This document shows positions 53,780-63,140 of a DNA stretch of 64,000 nt, in pieces. Below the pieces are notes generated by a model. That model was not told the DNA's origin. It ran no database searches and saw nothing but the letters and a program-made list of their open reading frames with translations. The stretch covers positions 186,001 to 250,000 of the forward strand of contig CALXXN010000001.1 of assembly GCA_944392695.1 (NCBI GenBank), written 5' to 3'. The position numbers and the translations under genes are program-made. The DNA is from an uncultured Spirochaetales bacterium (GTDB lineage: Bacteria; Spirochaetota; Spirochaetia; Sphaerochaetales; Sphaerochaetaceae). Each line of letters starts with the position of its first letter. Position 1 is the first letter of the stretch.

Positions 53780-56428
53780 ATGAAGGCTGTAGAGCTCGCT
53801 AAGACATATGATCCAAAGGATTTCGAGGCCCGGATTTACCAGGCGTGGGAGGAAGGCAAGGCCTTTTCACCCGCTGCTGAGGGCAAGGGCTTCACAATAG
53901 TCATGCCACCACCAAACGTCACCGGCATACTCCACATGGGCCATGCCCTGAACAACACGCTCCAGGACATCATCATCCGCCACCGCCGCATGAGGGGCTG
54001 GAGGGCGCTCTGGGTGCCTGGTACGGACCATGCCGGCATCGCCACCCAGAATGTCGTCGAGCGCCAGCTGGCCAAGGAAGGCCTGCGCCGTCAGGACCTC
54101 GGCCGTGAGGCCTTCATCAAGAGGACCTGGGAGGTCAAGGAACGTCATCATGAGATCATCGTCCGCCAGCTGAGGCGCATGGGCTGTTCCTGCGATTGGG
54201 ACCATGAGCGCTTCACGATGGATGAGGGCCTTTCGAAGGCCGTGCGTGAGAGTTTCGTCACCCTATATGAGCGAGGCCTGGTCTACAAGGGCCAGTACCT
54301 GGTCAACTACTGTCCGAAGTGTGGTACCGCCCTTGCTGACGACGAGGTCGAGTACGAGAACACGCCGGGCAAGCTCTACGATGTGCGCTACCCCTATGCT
54401 GATGGCAGTGGTTACATCACTGTCGCGACGACACGTCCTGAGACGATGTTCGGTGATGTCGCTGTCGCTGTGAATCCAGCTGATGAGCGCTACAAGGACA
54501 TCGTGGGCCGCAAGCTGGTCCTGCCCCTGTGTGGCCGTGAGATCCCCATCATCGCTGACGCCTTCGTCTCGCTTGAGTTCGGTACAGGCATGGTCAAGAT
54601 CACGCCTGCCCATGACCCGAACGACTGGGAGTGTGGACGCCGTCATGGCCTTGAGGCGATCAACCTGCTCAATCCGGATGGCACCTTGAATGAGAACGTC
54701 CCTGAGAAGTACAGGGGCCTGGATCCTGTGGCCGCACGCAAGCTCGTCGTCGAGGACCTCGAGGCAGGTGGCTACCTGGTCAAGGTCACTGACCACGCTC
54801 ATGACGTGGGTCACTGCTACCGCTGTGGAACCATAGTCGAGCCCTATCTTTCAGACCAGTGGTTCGTCTCGATGCGCGGCATGGCTGACAAGGCCCTCAA
54901 GGCTCTCCAGGATGGTGAAATCTCCTTCCACCCCAAGAGGTGGGAGAACACCTACATGCGTTGGCTTGAAGGCATCAGGGACTGGTGTATCAGCCGTCAG
55001 CTGTGGTGGGGTCATCGCATTCCTGTCTGGTACTGCCAGGACTGCGGCGAGATGATTGTCAGCCGCACGGATCCCGACGAGTGCCCGAAGTGCCATTCAC
55101 ATAGGCTTGAGCAGGATCCTGATGTCCTCGACACCTGGTTCAGCTCCTGGCTGTGGCCCTTCAGCACCCTGGGCTGGCCCGGGAAGACCCAGGACCTTGC
55201 CGACTTCTTCCCAACGCAGACCCTGGTCTCCGCCTATGACATCATCTTCTTCTGGATCAGCCGCATGATCATGGCATCCGAGGAGTTCATGGGCAAGGCC
55301 CCCTTCAAGGACATCGTCATCACGGGTCTTGTGCGTGACAAGCAGGGACGCAAGATGTCTAAGAGCCTGGGCAATGGTATCGATCCGATTGATGTCATCG
55401 ACCAGTATGGTGCCGACGCCATGCGCTTCACGCTCTGCTATCTGGCCGCCCAGGGACAGGATGTCCAGGTTGACATGGATTCGTTCAAGCTTGGTTCCCG
55501 CTTCGCCAACAAGATCTGGAACGCTGTGCGCTACCTGCTTTTGAACATGGAAGGCCGCAAGCTTGTCAGCATAACGCCCGACAAGTTCAGCGCCTTCGAC
55601 AAGTGGATCTACAGCCGCCTGAACAAGGCCATCGCCACTGTCGATTCCGCCTTGGACGCCTACCGCTTCAACGAGGCCGCACAGGCCGTGCATTCCTTCT
55701 TCTGGAATGACTTCTGCGACTGGTATGTCGAGGCTGTGAAGCAGCGCCTGACCCAGGGTAGTGATGATGAGAAGGACTTCTCCGTCTCCATCATGGTCGA
55801 CATACTCCAGAAGTCGATGAGGCTGATGCACCCCTTCATCCCCTTCGTCACAGAGGAGATCTGGGGCCAGCTGCCTGGTGTCGAGGGCCTGCTCGCCACC
55901 GCTTCCTATCCTGAGGTCGACCCAGCCTTTGATTTCAAGGAGGATGAGGAGCTGGTCGGTGCCCTCCAGGAGGCCGTGCGCCTTGTCAGGGCCACACGTA
56001 GCCAGATGGGAATCGCCAACGATAAGAAGCTGCGCGTTGTCATCCGCCCTGCCGCAGGTTACGCCGGGTCCAGCCTCTTCGAGGAGGAAAAGGGCCTGAT
56101 GGCCTCCTTCATGGGAGCCGGGGAGCTCACAGTCGACCTCGATGGCAGTATCGATACAAGCCAGGCCTTCCCCTCAAGCGCCCTGGGCTTCGAGGTCTTC
56201 ACCTTCGTCAAGGAGGCGGTCGATGTGCCATCTGAGATCAAGAAGCTTGAAGCCACGATCGCCAAGAACCAGAAGAGTCTTGAAGGCACGATGAAGAAGC
56301 TGTCCAACGAGCAGTTCCTTGCCAATGCCAAGAGCGAGGCCATTGAGAAGGAGAAGGCGAAGAAGGCTGAGTTCGAGGAGTTGATCCGCCAGGCGAAGGA
56401 GCATATCGCCCAGCTGGAGAAGCTCTGA
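53780..56428 (+). CDS. valS: Valyl-tRNA synthetase
   Basis: 882 residues from ATG 53780. Class I signatures are PPPNVTGILHMGHALNNTL (HIGH-type HMGH) and GRKMSKSLGNGIDP (KMSKS). The CP1 editing domain has TTRPETMFGDVAVAVNP. Cys pairs in NYCPKCGTAL and CYRCGTIVEP suggest zinc-binding insertions. The anticodon domain and the C-terminal Val-tRNA coiled coil (from about residue 820, rich in Lys/Glu) are complete. Confidence 0.96.
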   Translation: MKAVELAKTYDPKDFEARIYQAWEEGKAFSPAAEGKGFTIVMPPPNVTGILHMGHALNNTLQDIIIRHRRMRGWRALWVPGTDHAGIATQNVVERQLAKEGLRRQDLGREAFIKRTWEVKERHHEIIVRQLRRMGCSCDWDHERFTMDEGLSKAVRESFVTLYERGLVYKGQYLVNYCPKCGTALADDEVEYENTPGKLYDVRYPYADGSGYITVATTRPETMFGDVAVAVNPADERYKDIVGRKLVLPLCGREIPIIADAFVSLEFGTGMVKITPAHDPNDWECGRRHGLEAINLLNPDGTLNENVPEKYRGLDPVAARKLVVEDLEAGGYLVKVTDHAHDVGHCYRCGTIVEPYLSDQWFVSMRGMADKALKALQDGEISFHPKRWENTYMRWLEGIRDWCISRQLWWGHRIPVWYCQDCGEMIVSRTDPDECPKCHSHRLEQDPDVLDTWFSSWLWPFSTLGWPGKTQDLADFFPTQTLVSAYDIIFFWISRMIMASEEFMGKAPFKDIVITGLVRDKQGRKMSKSLGNGIDPIDVIDQYGADAMRFTLCYLAAQGQDVQVDMDSFKLGSRFANKIWNAVRYLLLNMEGRKLVSITPDKFSAFDKWIYSRLNKAIATVDSALDAYRFNEAAQAVHSFFWNDFCDWYVEAVKQRLTQGSDDEKDFSVSIMVDILQKSMRLMHPFIPFVTEEIWGQLPGVEGLLATASYPEVDPAFDFKEDEELVGALQEAVRLVRATRSQMGIANDKKLRVVIRPAAGYAGSSLFEEEKGLMASFMGAGELTVDLDGSIDTSQAFPSSALGFEVFTFVKEAVDVPSEIKKLEATIAKNQKSLEGTMKKLSNEQFLANAKSEAIEKEKAKKAEFEELIRQAKEHIAQLEKL

Positions 56429-56447
56429 TCAATAGCCAGGTATAGCA

Positions 56448-56478
56448 GAAGGCCCCATGCGTGAATGCTGGGGCCTTC
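56448..56478. terminator. Terminator between valS and the Hc1-like gene
   Basis: A 9-bp perfect stem, GAAGGCCCC (56448-56456) and GGGGCCTTC (56470-56478), with a 13-base loop, lies between two converging genes. It is followed by GCTGTTTC on the plus strand. Probably acts for both genes. Confidence 0.7.
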
Positions 56479-56504
56479 GCTGTTTCAGGTGACTGCTGTC
56501 CTGG

Positions 56505-56681
56505 TCACTCGACTTCCTTCTGCTCCTGGATCTCCTTGCGGCGTTCCTTGCACAGCTTCGCAATCTCTGCGAGGGCCTTGCGCGCCCTGGCGGCTGAGGC
56601 CTTGACGCCTTTCGCCTCGAATTTCGCTGATTCTGTCGTATAGACTTCAAACTGCGCCAGCAGCTGTTCATGCAATGTCAT
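56505..56681 (-). CDS. Histone H1-like protein, Hc1 type
   Basis: 58 residues from ATG 56681, nine bases after GGAG; the alternative ATG 56690 abuts the Shine-Dalgarno and is less likely. The helical Lys/Arg/Ala-rich core KGVKASAARARKALAEIAKL followed by CKERRKEIQEQ fits the Hc1 histone H1-like family of Chlamydiae, Bacteroidetes and related groups. It likely binds DNA non-specifically. It stands alone between terminators. The identification rests on pattern similarity in a short protein, so it is provisional. Confidence 0.7.
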   Translation of the reverse strand: MTLHEQLLAQFEVYTTESAKFEAKGVKASAARARKALAEIAKLCKERRKEIQEQKEVE

Positions 56682-56770
56682 GATTTTCATCTCCTTTCAA
56701 GTCATTGTCATGTACAGGTTAGCATAAAATTAACGCCATGCAAGGGCAAAGATGTCTTTTTTCGACAAAT

Positions 56771-57967
56771 TCAGCTCCTGTTGTCAGCTTTCCTGTCCTT
56801 CCTTGCGTTTTCTGTAACGATTTCCCTGTCTTTCCAGATGAATGGCTTTCCTTGGATGTTGATTGCATAGCTGTAGAAGTACATCGCACAGGTCAGCACG
56901 AGGGCAGGGCCATATGACAGGCTGACAGCCTTGCTGAAACGTTGCATCCTTGCCGCCATGTACCAGGAGTACATCATCAAGGCGAAGCCGATGATGTTGA
57001 CCATGAGGGGCAGGGCATGACTGTTGATATCAATAAGCATCAGCAGTGAGATCACTGGTGAGACTGCGAGGCCGAGGAGGATGAGGGCGACGAAGAAGAT
57101 GGGTACGACAGAGGCCTTGGTCGATGGGAAGATGCCTCCAACTGAGCGGCTGATCCCTGCAAAAGCACTCTTGGTGTCCCTGTACATGTCACAACTGACC
57201 AGGTCTGAGACATGGACCATGGCGTAGCGCCTGCCGTTCTTGATGAAGTGCTTGGCAAGACGTACGTCGTCACAGGTAAGGCGGTCGATCGCATTGTAGC
57301 CGCCAAGCGACTCCAGGACCTCCCTCCTCATGCAGATGTACTGGCCGTTTGCAAGCGTGAAGTACTCATTTGGATGGCGGTAGGAGAAAGCCATGGGCAC
57401 GTAGAAGACGGTCGCGAAGTTCATCGCGCTGATGATCACGCTGCCCCAGTAGGTCGGGCATCTCTCCTCTGGAAAACCGGAGAGCATGTCCAGCCCAAGG
57501 TCCTCAAGCATGGTCACACCTTGGCTGATTGACGACCTGACATGCCTTGTGTCAGCGTCGGTCGCCAGGATGTAGGTCCCCTTGGCCTCCGCCTCGATCT
57601 GGCTCAAGGCGAAGGTCTTTCCATTGATCACGCTGTTGGTCTTTGGTTTGCCATGGAAGATGCGGAGCTTGTCAGGATGCTCCTCCTGGTAACGCTGGAG
57701 TATGGCCCAGGTTCCATCCGTCGAGTTGTCGTCAAGCACGAGGATTTCGTAATCCTCATAGTCCTGGTCCAGCAGGCTGTCCAGGAGGGGGCCGATGTTT
57801 TCCTCCTCGTTGCGGGCTGGCACAAGGACTGAGACCTTAGGCCCCTTGCACCTGTCAACCTTTGGCTTCGTCCGTTTGAGGAAGCGTACGTTGCCAGAAG
57901 AGAGGAACAGGCAGTAGATGCCTACAACAAGTATGATCCAGGCGTAGATTTCCAAGGCCATGCTCAT
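56771..57967 (-). CDS. Membrane glycosyltransferase family 2
   Basis: 398 residues. One N-terminal membrane helix (IYAWIILVVGIYCLFLSSG) precedes a GT-A domain: VSVLVPARNEEENIGPLL, LVLDDNSTDGTW, the DxD in ILATDADTR, and a late acidic pair in LTCDDVRLAKHF (the family's (D/E)D plus basic residue). Several C-terminal membrane helices follow. It probably adds a sugar to a lipid carrier or carotenoid-like lipid at the inner membrane. ATG 57967 and 57961 are both possible. It is downstream of an exported protein gene on the same strand. Confidence 0.85.
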   Translation of the reverse strand: MSMALEIYAWIILVVGIYCLFLSSGNVRFLKRTKPKVDRCKGPKVSVLVPARNEEENIGPLLDSLLDQDYEDYEILVLDDNSTDGTWAILQRYQEEHPDKLRIFHGKPKTNSVINGKTFALSQIEAEAKGTYILATDADTRHVRSSISQGVTMLEDLGLDMLSGFPEERCPTYWGSVIISAMNFATVFYVPMAFSYRHPNEYFTLANGQYICMRREVLESLGGYNAIDRLTCDDVRLAKHFIKNGRRYAMVHVSDLVSCDMYRDTKSAFAGISRSVGGIFPSTKASVVPIFFVALILLGLAVSPVISLLMLIDINSHALPLMVNIIGFALMMYSWYMAARMQRFSKAVSLSYGPALVLTCAMYFYSYAINIQGKPFIWKDREIVTENARKDRKADNRS

Positions 57968-57976
57968 CGTCTTCCT

Positions 57977-58684
57977 TCAAGTGAGTTCTGCAAGTGTCTC
58001 GTTGACGACCTTGTCACCTGTATAAATGTCCATCGCCATGTCCAGGTAACGGACGGCATCCTCATCCTTGTTCCTCTCATAGCTTGCCACTCCGAGTCCT
58101 GAGTAAAGGTCGAAGCGGTCAATGGTCTGGATCTGGCCGGCGACAGGAAGCAGTGTCTCGAATAGGGCGAGGCCACGCTTGGGACTTCCACCTCCGATGT
58201 GGGGTGAGTAGAGCAGGCGGTTGGCTTCCAGCAGGATGACTGCGATCTCCTCTGGATAGGCCTTGTAAAGGTCCTTCGTCAGTGAACTGGACTTCATGCC
58301 ATTGCCCATGCCACCGTTGACATAATACTCGACGCTGTAGAGGTTGGCCTCTGTCAGTTCCTTGCGGACCCCTGTCTCCGAGATGTTGGCATAGTCATCC
58401 CAGGCCTGGGCGACATGGCTGGATGCGGCCGCGTCATCACCCCTGTCCTTGTAGTAGCGGGCGACATGGTACTCCGTACGGGCCAGGTCCACAGGGTCGC
58501 TCTCAGCTGCCCTGTAGGTTTCGTAGAGCGGCTCGACGACAGATGGGGCCTCGTTGTCCTTCACCGCCTGGATGAGGTCTTCGTAGACGGCCTTCCCATT
58601 GTTGTCACTGAATGAATCCGTATAGGCGCACAATGAAGTGGCACAGCAAAGGGAGATGAGCAGTGCCGCGGTGATCTTCCTCAT
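57977..58684 (-). CDS. Exported protein of unknown function, TPR-like
   Basis: 235 residues with a signal peptide (RKITAALLISLCCATSLCAY). The mature part is helical and looks like degenerate tetratricopeptide repeats: Tyr/Ala patterns in ARTEYHVARYYKDRGDDAAA and YSGLGVASYERNKDEDAVRY. GGAGAAG precedes the ATG. It lies between a U32-type gene and the glycosyltransferase gene on the same strand, probably in one operon. A periplasmic or lipoprotein-like adaptor role is possible; no lipobox is certain. Confidence 0.7.
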   Translation of the reverse strand: MRKITAALLISLCCATSLCAYTDSFSDNNGKAVYEDLIQAVKDNEAPSVVEPLYETYRAAESDPVDLARTEYHVARYYKDRGDDAAASSHVAQAWDDYANISETGVRKELTEANLYSVEYYVNGGMGNGMKSSSLTKDLYKAYPEEIAVILLEANRLLYSPHIGGGSPKRGLALFETLLPVAGQIQTIDRFDLYSGLGVASYERNKDEDAVRYLDMAMDIYTGDKVVNETLAELT

Positions 58685-58696
58685 AGGGGTCTTCTC

Positions 58697-59920
58697 CTAG
58701 TTGATGGTCTTCTTCGAGGCTTCAGCACGAATGATCCACCCTTCCTGGACAGGGAGCATGGTCTTGATGAAGCCCCTCTTGCAATGGTCGAGCTTGTCCA
58801 CTGGCTGCATGTCCACATCGAGCAGCTGGTAGTCATCATCTTCGAGATGATGCACGTCAGGGGCGATGTATTCAAGACGGCGTCCAGCCCTGAAAGGCCC
58901 TCTTGGGTCGATTTCCCAGATACCAGGACCTGCCTGGTGTGTGAAGGTTCCAAGGAACTCATATTCCCTATGATAACCATAGGAGGTCGGCTCGTCGACC
59001 AGCCGTGTGTCCGTCGCCTCATGGCCGAAGAAGAAGCCTGTCGTGTATTCGCGGTGCGAGATATCAAAGAGGTCTTGGCGGTAGATGTCCGCATCTGCGG
59101 CCCCGTCAAGGGCCTTGCGGTAGGCCCTGGTGACAAGGGCGGTGTACATCAGGGACTTCATCCTGCCTTCGATCTTCAATGAATCGAGGCCTGCGTCCTT
59201 CAGCTCATCAAGGTGGTCGATCATGCACAGGTCCTTGGAGGAGAGTATGACGGTATGGTCATGGTCCTCCTCCACAGGGTACCAGATGCCGGGGCGTTCG
59301 GCTTCCTCCAGTTCACCTCGGAAGCGGTAGCGCCAACGGCAGGTATGGGCACAATCACCCTTGTTCGCACTGCGTCCTGCCAGGTGTGCCGACAGGAGGC
59401 AGCGTCCTGAGTATGCCATGCACATGGCACCATGGACGAAGGCCTCAAGCTGCAGGTCTGGGACGGCGTCCTTGATCCGCTTGATGTCATCAAGTGTCGC
59501 CTCACGGCCAAGGATGACACGCTTGAAGCCTAGTGAGTGGTAGAACCTGGCCGCACTGCTGTTGAGGCAGCTCGCCTGGGTTGAAAGGTGGAGCTCAACA
59601 TCAGGCATGTGCTTCGCGAAAAGCGGCACCAGGCCAAGGTCGCTGATGATGTAGGCATCGAAAGGTGCGTCCTTCAACGAGGGCAGGAAGGCATCAGCCT
59701 CACTGATCTCGTCCTCGCTGAAGAGTATGTTCATCGCGCAGTACAAGCGCTGGCCCAGCGCCTTCTTCAGCTTGCCAGCCTCTATGAGGTCTGCTGGAGT
59801 GAAGTTGTCGGCATTGTGACGCATGGACCAGCGTTCAAGGCCTATGTATGCGGCATCAGCACCAAAGGCGTAGGCGGTTTTCAACTTGGCAAGGTTGCCC
59901 GCAGGGGAGAGAAGCTCCAC
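58697..59920 (-). CDS. Peptidase U32 family protein
   Basis: 407 residues from GTG 59920, five bases after GGAGG and just past the lon stop; a longer in-frame start at 59971 would overlap lon and begin before the conserved VELLSPAGNLAKLKTAY. The family signature EAFVHGAMCMAYSGRCLLS is present (about residue 148), with further Cys in KGDCAHTCRWRY, consistent with an iron-sulfur or metal site. Relatives TrhP and RlhA hydroxylate tRNA or rRNA rather than cut proteins, so RNA modification is the likelier role. Confidence 0.87.
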   Translation of the reverse strand: MELLSPAGNLAKLKTAYAFGADAAYIGLERWSMRHNADNFTPADLIEAGKLKKALGQRLYCAMNILFSEDEISEADAFLPSLKDAPFDAYIISDLGLVPLFAKHMPDVELHLSTQASCLNSSAARFYHSLGFKRVILGREATLDDIKRIKDAVPDLQLEAFVHGAMCMAYSGRCLLSAHLAGRSANKGDCAHTCRWRYRFRGELEEAERPGIWYPVEEDHDHTVILSSKDLCMIDHLDELKDAGLDSLKIEGRMKSLMYTALVTRAYRKALDGAADADIYRQDLFDISHREYTTGFFFGHEATDTRLVDEPTSYGYHREYEFLGTFTHQAGPGIWEIDPRGPFRAGRRLEYIAPDVHHLEDDDYQLLDVDMQPVDKLDHCKRGFIKTMLPVQEGWIIRAEASKKTIN

Positions 59921-59930
59921 ATCGTCCTCC

Positions 59931-62423
59931 TCACTCAAGAACGCTCTTGAGTGCATCGACAAGCTTAGCATACTTGTCGTCGGATGAAGAGGCCGCCTTC
60001 TGGTTTTCCTCCTTGAGCCTGGCCTGGTATTCCTTCTCGCTCATGACGCGGGTCTTGTCATCAGGGAAGGCGATGGCGAGGACCTCGTCCATCTCGTCGA
60101 CGAGATGGAAGTCGATCCCTTCCTTGACGTCTTCTGTCAGCTCGTCCAGGTCCCTTGAGTTGCGGCGCGGGATGATGATCGTGCGCACCCCATTGCGTTT
60201 GGCTGCGAGCACCTTCTCCCTGAGACCTCCGATCGGCATGACCTTGCCCGTCAGCGTCAGCTCTCCTGTCATGGCAAGACGTGCTTGCATGACCTGGTCT
60301 GTCAGGAGGGAGTAGAGGGCACAGGTCAGTGTGATGCCTGCGCTTGGTCCATCCTTCGGTGTCGCACCTTCAGGTACATGGAGGTGGACATTGTTCGTTT
60401 CGAACCAGCCCCGGTCAAAGCCACGGCGTTCAGCTGTGCGCTTGATATAGGTCCAGGCGATGCTGACACTCTCCTTCATGACATCACCCAGCTGGCCGGT
60501 GACCTTCAACTCCCCCTTGCCCGGGTAGTTCTCAGCCTCGATCAACAGTGTGTCTCCTCCCATGCTTGTCCAGGCGAGGCCCAGCGCCGTGCCGACCTTG
60601 TCCGCCTTGACGATGTCGTCTTCTGGGAAGATGGGTTTGCCAAGGTACTTCTCGATAGCGGCCTTGTCGATCTTGACAGGGCGTTCAAGAGATGGGTTTT
60701 CCAAGAGTTCCAGGAGGACCTTCCTGTTGATCTTGTCCAGGCTCTTCTCAAGGTTCCTGACACCGGCCTCCCTGGCATACTGGTTGGCAATCGACAGGAG
60801 TGACTTGGAAGGGTACTTCACATCCCCCTTGTCAAGGCCGTTCTTCTCGAAGCTCTTGGGCAGGAGGTACTTCTTAGCGATGTTCAGCTTCTCATTTGAG
60901 GTGTAGCCAGACATCTCTATGACCTCCATCCTGTCAAGGAGTGGTTCTGGAATCGTCTCAAGCGTGTTCGCTGTGACGATGAAGAGGACCTGGGAGACAT
61001 CGAATGGGATGTCGAGGTAGCGGTCTCGGAACTCCTTGTTCTGCTCGCTGTCCAAAGCCTCTAGCAAGGCCGAGGCAGGGTCTCCGTTGTAACTCACGCC
61101 CATCTTGTCGATCTCATCGATCAGGAAGACAGGGCTCTTTGTCTTGACAATCTTCAAGCCCTGGATGATCTTGCCGGGCAGGGCTCCGACATAGGTCCTG
61201 CGATGCCCCTTGATCTCGGCCTCGTCCTTCATGCCACCCACGGAGAAGCGGTAATACTTCTTGCCAAGGGCCTTGGCGATTGAGAGCCCGACACTGGTCT
61301 TGCCGACCCCGGGAGGGCCGACGAGGCAGATGATGGCGCCTTTAGTGTCCATCTTGCGCTTGCGTACGGCGAGGAACTCAAGGATGCGCTCCTTGACCTC
61401 CTTCATGCCATAGTGGTCCTTCTCAAGCACCTTGCGTGCCTTCTCTATGTCGAAGTCCTGGTAGGGCTCATCCTTCCAGGGCAGGGTGCAGATCGTCTGC
61501 AGGTAGGTCAGGCTGGTCGAGTAATCTGACTGGTTGGGGTCGAGCGAAAGGAAGTGTGAGTACTCGTTCTCGACAGTCTCCTTCGCTTCCCCTTCGAGGG
61601 CGAGGGCATCTATGTCCTTGCGCAGCTTCTCAGCGACACTCATGCCTCCACCGCCGGCAAGCTGGCGCTGGATCTGCTTCATCTCCTCGCGCAGGAAGTA
61701 CTCCCTCTGGTTCTTTTCCAGTTTCTTGTTGATCCTGTCCTGGATCATGCCCTGCATCTGGGCGATCTCACGTTCATGCGTGACCAGGAGGAGGACCTCC
61801 TCGATGCGGTGGCGGACATCAAGGATTTCGAGGATGTTCTGCTGCTGTTCTCCTTCGACAGGGAGGACTGAGGCGACATAGTCGGCGAAGCGTCCAGGCT
61901 CATCGATGTTGATCATGTTCAGCCGGCTCTCATCGGAGAAAATTGGTGTGCGGGGGTTCATCTTGACGAACTCCTCGCTCAAGCTCTTCGTCCAGGCGGC
62001 CAGCGACTCCTTGTCATCAACGATGTCGTCAAGGTAGCTGACAGTGGCCGCGGTGTAGGTCTGGGTGCTGAAGAAGTCCTCAACCTTGAAACGCTTGATT
62101 GTCGAGACGAAAATGTTCAAGCCGCCTTCCGGCAGCCTCAGGAGCCTTATGATGCGGCAAAGCGTGCCGATCTTGTGGAAGCGCTCGCTGTCTGGACGGT
62201 TCTCGATTCCATCTGGGTTCGGTGTCTCCAGGATGGCACCGAAGTAGCCATCCCTGGCGGCAGCCTGGTTTATTATTGACACATCATCCTGGCCGGTGAT
62301 GTAGATTGGCGTGAAGAGCCCTGGGAAGAGCGGCTTCTGCGCCAAGGGTAGTATCAAGAGGTTGGCGGGGAGGTTGTCAGTGTCTCCCAGCAGCTCTGTC
62401 ACATTCTTGTTATCTTGATCCAT
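59931..62423 (-). CDS. lon: ATP-dependent protease La (Lon)
   Basis: 830 residues. The N-terminal substrate-binding domain begins LLILPLAQKPLFPGLFTPI. The ATPase has Walker A CLVGPPGVGKTSVGLSIA, Walker B VFLIDEIDK and sensor VTANTLETI. The C-terminal protease has the catalytic Ser in PKDGPSAGITL and Lys in LAAKRNGV. It is a LonA-type cytoplasmic protease. The upstream region contains TTTTGTGTATTTTTC, also found before the activase gene. Confidence 0.96.
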   Translation of the reverse strand: MDQDNKNVTELLGDTDNLPANLLILPLAQKPLFPGLFTPIYITGQDDVSIINQAAARDGYFGAILETPNPDGIENRPDSERFHKIGTLCRIIRLLRLPEGGLNIFVSTIKRFKVEDFFSTQTYTAATVSYLDDIVDDKESLAAWTKSLSEEFVKMNPRTPIFSDESRLNMINIDEPGRFADYVASVLPVEGEQQQNILEILDVRHRIEEVLLLVTHEREIAQMQGMIQDRINKKLEKNQREYFLREEMKQIQRQLAGGGGMSVAEKLRKDIDALALEGEAKETVENEYSHFLSLDPNQSDYSTSLTYLQTICTLPWKDEPYQDFDIEKARKVLEKDHYGMKEVKERILEFLAVRKRKMDTKGAIICLVGPPGVGKTSVGLSIAKALGKKYYRFSVGGMKDEAEIKGHRRTYVGALPGKIIQGLKIVKTKSPVFLIDEIDKMGVSYNGDPASALLEALDSEQNKEFRDRYLDIPFDVSQVLFIVTANTLETIPEPLLDRMEVIEMSGYTSNEKLNIAKKYLLPKSFEKNGLDKGDVKYPSKSLLSIANQYAREAGVRNLEKSLDKINRKVLLELLENPSLERPVKIDKAAIEKYLGKPIFPEDDIVKADKVGTALGLAWTSMGGDTLLIEAENYPGKGELKVTGQLGDVMKESVSIAWTYIKRTAERRGFDRGWFETNNVHLHVPEGATPKDGPSAGITLTCALYSLLTDQVMQARLAMTGELTLTGKVMPIGGLREKVLAAKRNGVRTIIIPRRNSRDLDELTEDVKEGIDFHLVDEMDEVLAIAFPDDKTRVMSEKEYQARLKEENQKAASSSDDKYAKLVDALKSVLE

Positions 62424-62485
62424 TCCTATCTATTCCTCTCTCTCACTTAGGTCACTGAAAAATACACAAAAGAAGCTCATGAGGA

Positions 62486-62521
62486 AAGTGTGCGCCACAC
62501 ACTTGGTCTTAATGTGGCGTA
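62486..62521. promoter_or_regulatory. Alternative inverted repeats between lon and the alcohol dehydrogenase remnant
   Basis: AAGTGTG (62486-62492) can pair with CACACTT (62498-62504). Alternatively TGCGCCACA (62491-62499) pairs over 9 bp (one G-U) with TGTGGCGTA (62513-62521). The element lies about 65 bp upstream of lon and could be an operator or an RNA hairpin of either gene. Confidence 0.35.
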
Positions 62522-62597
62522 TGCCATGAAGAAGGCCTCTTTGTCCATTGTCCCACAGGCTTCCTGCCGTCATCTTCCATCTCGTCAAGGAGGAATC

Positions 62598-62965
62598 ATG
62601 ACAGATTTCACATTCACATTTCCAACACGTGGCCATTTCGGACAGGGAGTGGCTGCTTCAGACTTGAAGAAGGAGCTTAATGGACTTGGTTGCCGCGTGA
62701 TGCTTTGCATCGGATTGGGTTCCGTCAGATCCAATGGCCTTTACGATGAGGTCAAGGGTGTGATGGAGGAAGCGTCATCGACTGCTGCAAGCTCATAGCA
62801 GCCCAGGCTATGCTTGATGAGGACATCGGGAGTATGAGCACAAGAAGGGGATGATGCCAACAACGTTCCTGCCTTTTGGTGCCATTGTCACAGCCCCGGG
62901 CCCAGGTGCGGAGATGAACGCTGGCGCGGTGATCACGTATGAGGAGAAGTCCTGGCAGGGTCCCA
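62598..62965 (+). pseudogene. Remnant of an iron-containing alcohol dehydrogenase (BdhA/YqhD-like)
   Basis: A good AGGAGG and ATG 62598 open a frame reading TDFTFTFPTRGHFGQGVAAS then CIGLGSVRSNGLYDEV, the N terminus of NAD(P)H-dependent butanol dehydrogenases. It stops at 62798. About 50-70 bp later another frame resumes with the family's FGAIVTAPGPGAEMNAGAVI (usual form GSEMN-AVI). Both the stretch between and the whole C-terminal two thirds, with the iron ligands, are missing. It is a deleted and frameshifted gene. Bases 62966-63140 hold nothing I recognise. Confidence 0.75.
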
Positions 62966-63140
62966 TGGCCGGTTCCCAGGCGGCCTTCGCCGCATCTATC
63001 TGTTCAAGAAGTCTGTTCTGCTCACTGCGTCGCAGCGAGGGGAGGCTTGCTGTCCTGAACGTCAGGGCAGCAAGCTTATTCCAATCGATTTCCGTTGCGT
63101 TTTGTTGCATCAGTGCTATCATGAGGCTGGAGGATGAAAG

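Noticed and set aside
53656-53780. T-box leader for hisS or valS
   Set aside because: The two predicted leaders are about 30 nt each and contain no T-box sequence or specifier loop.
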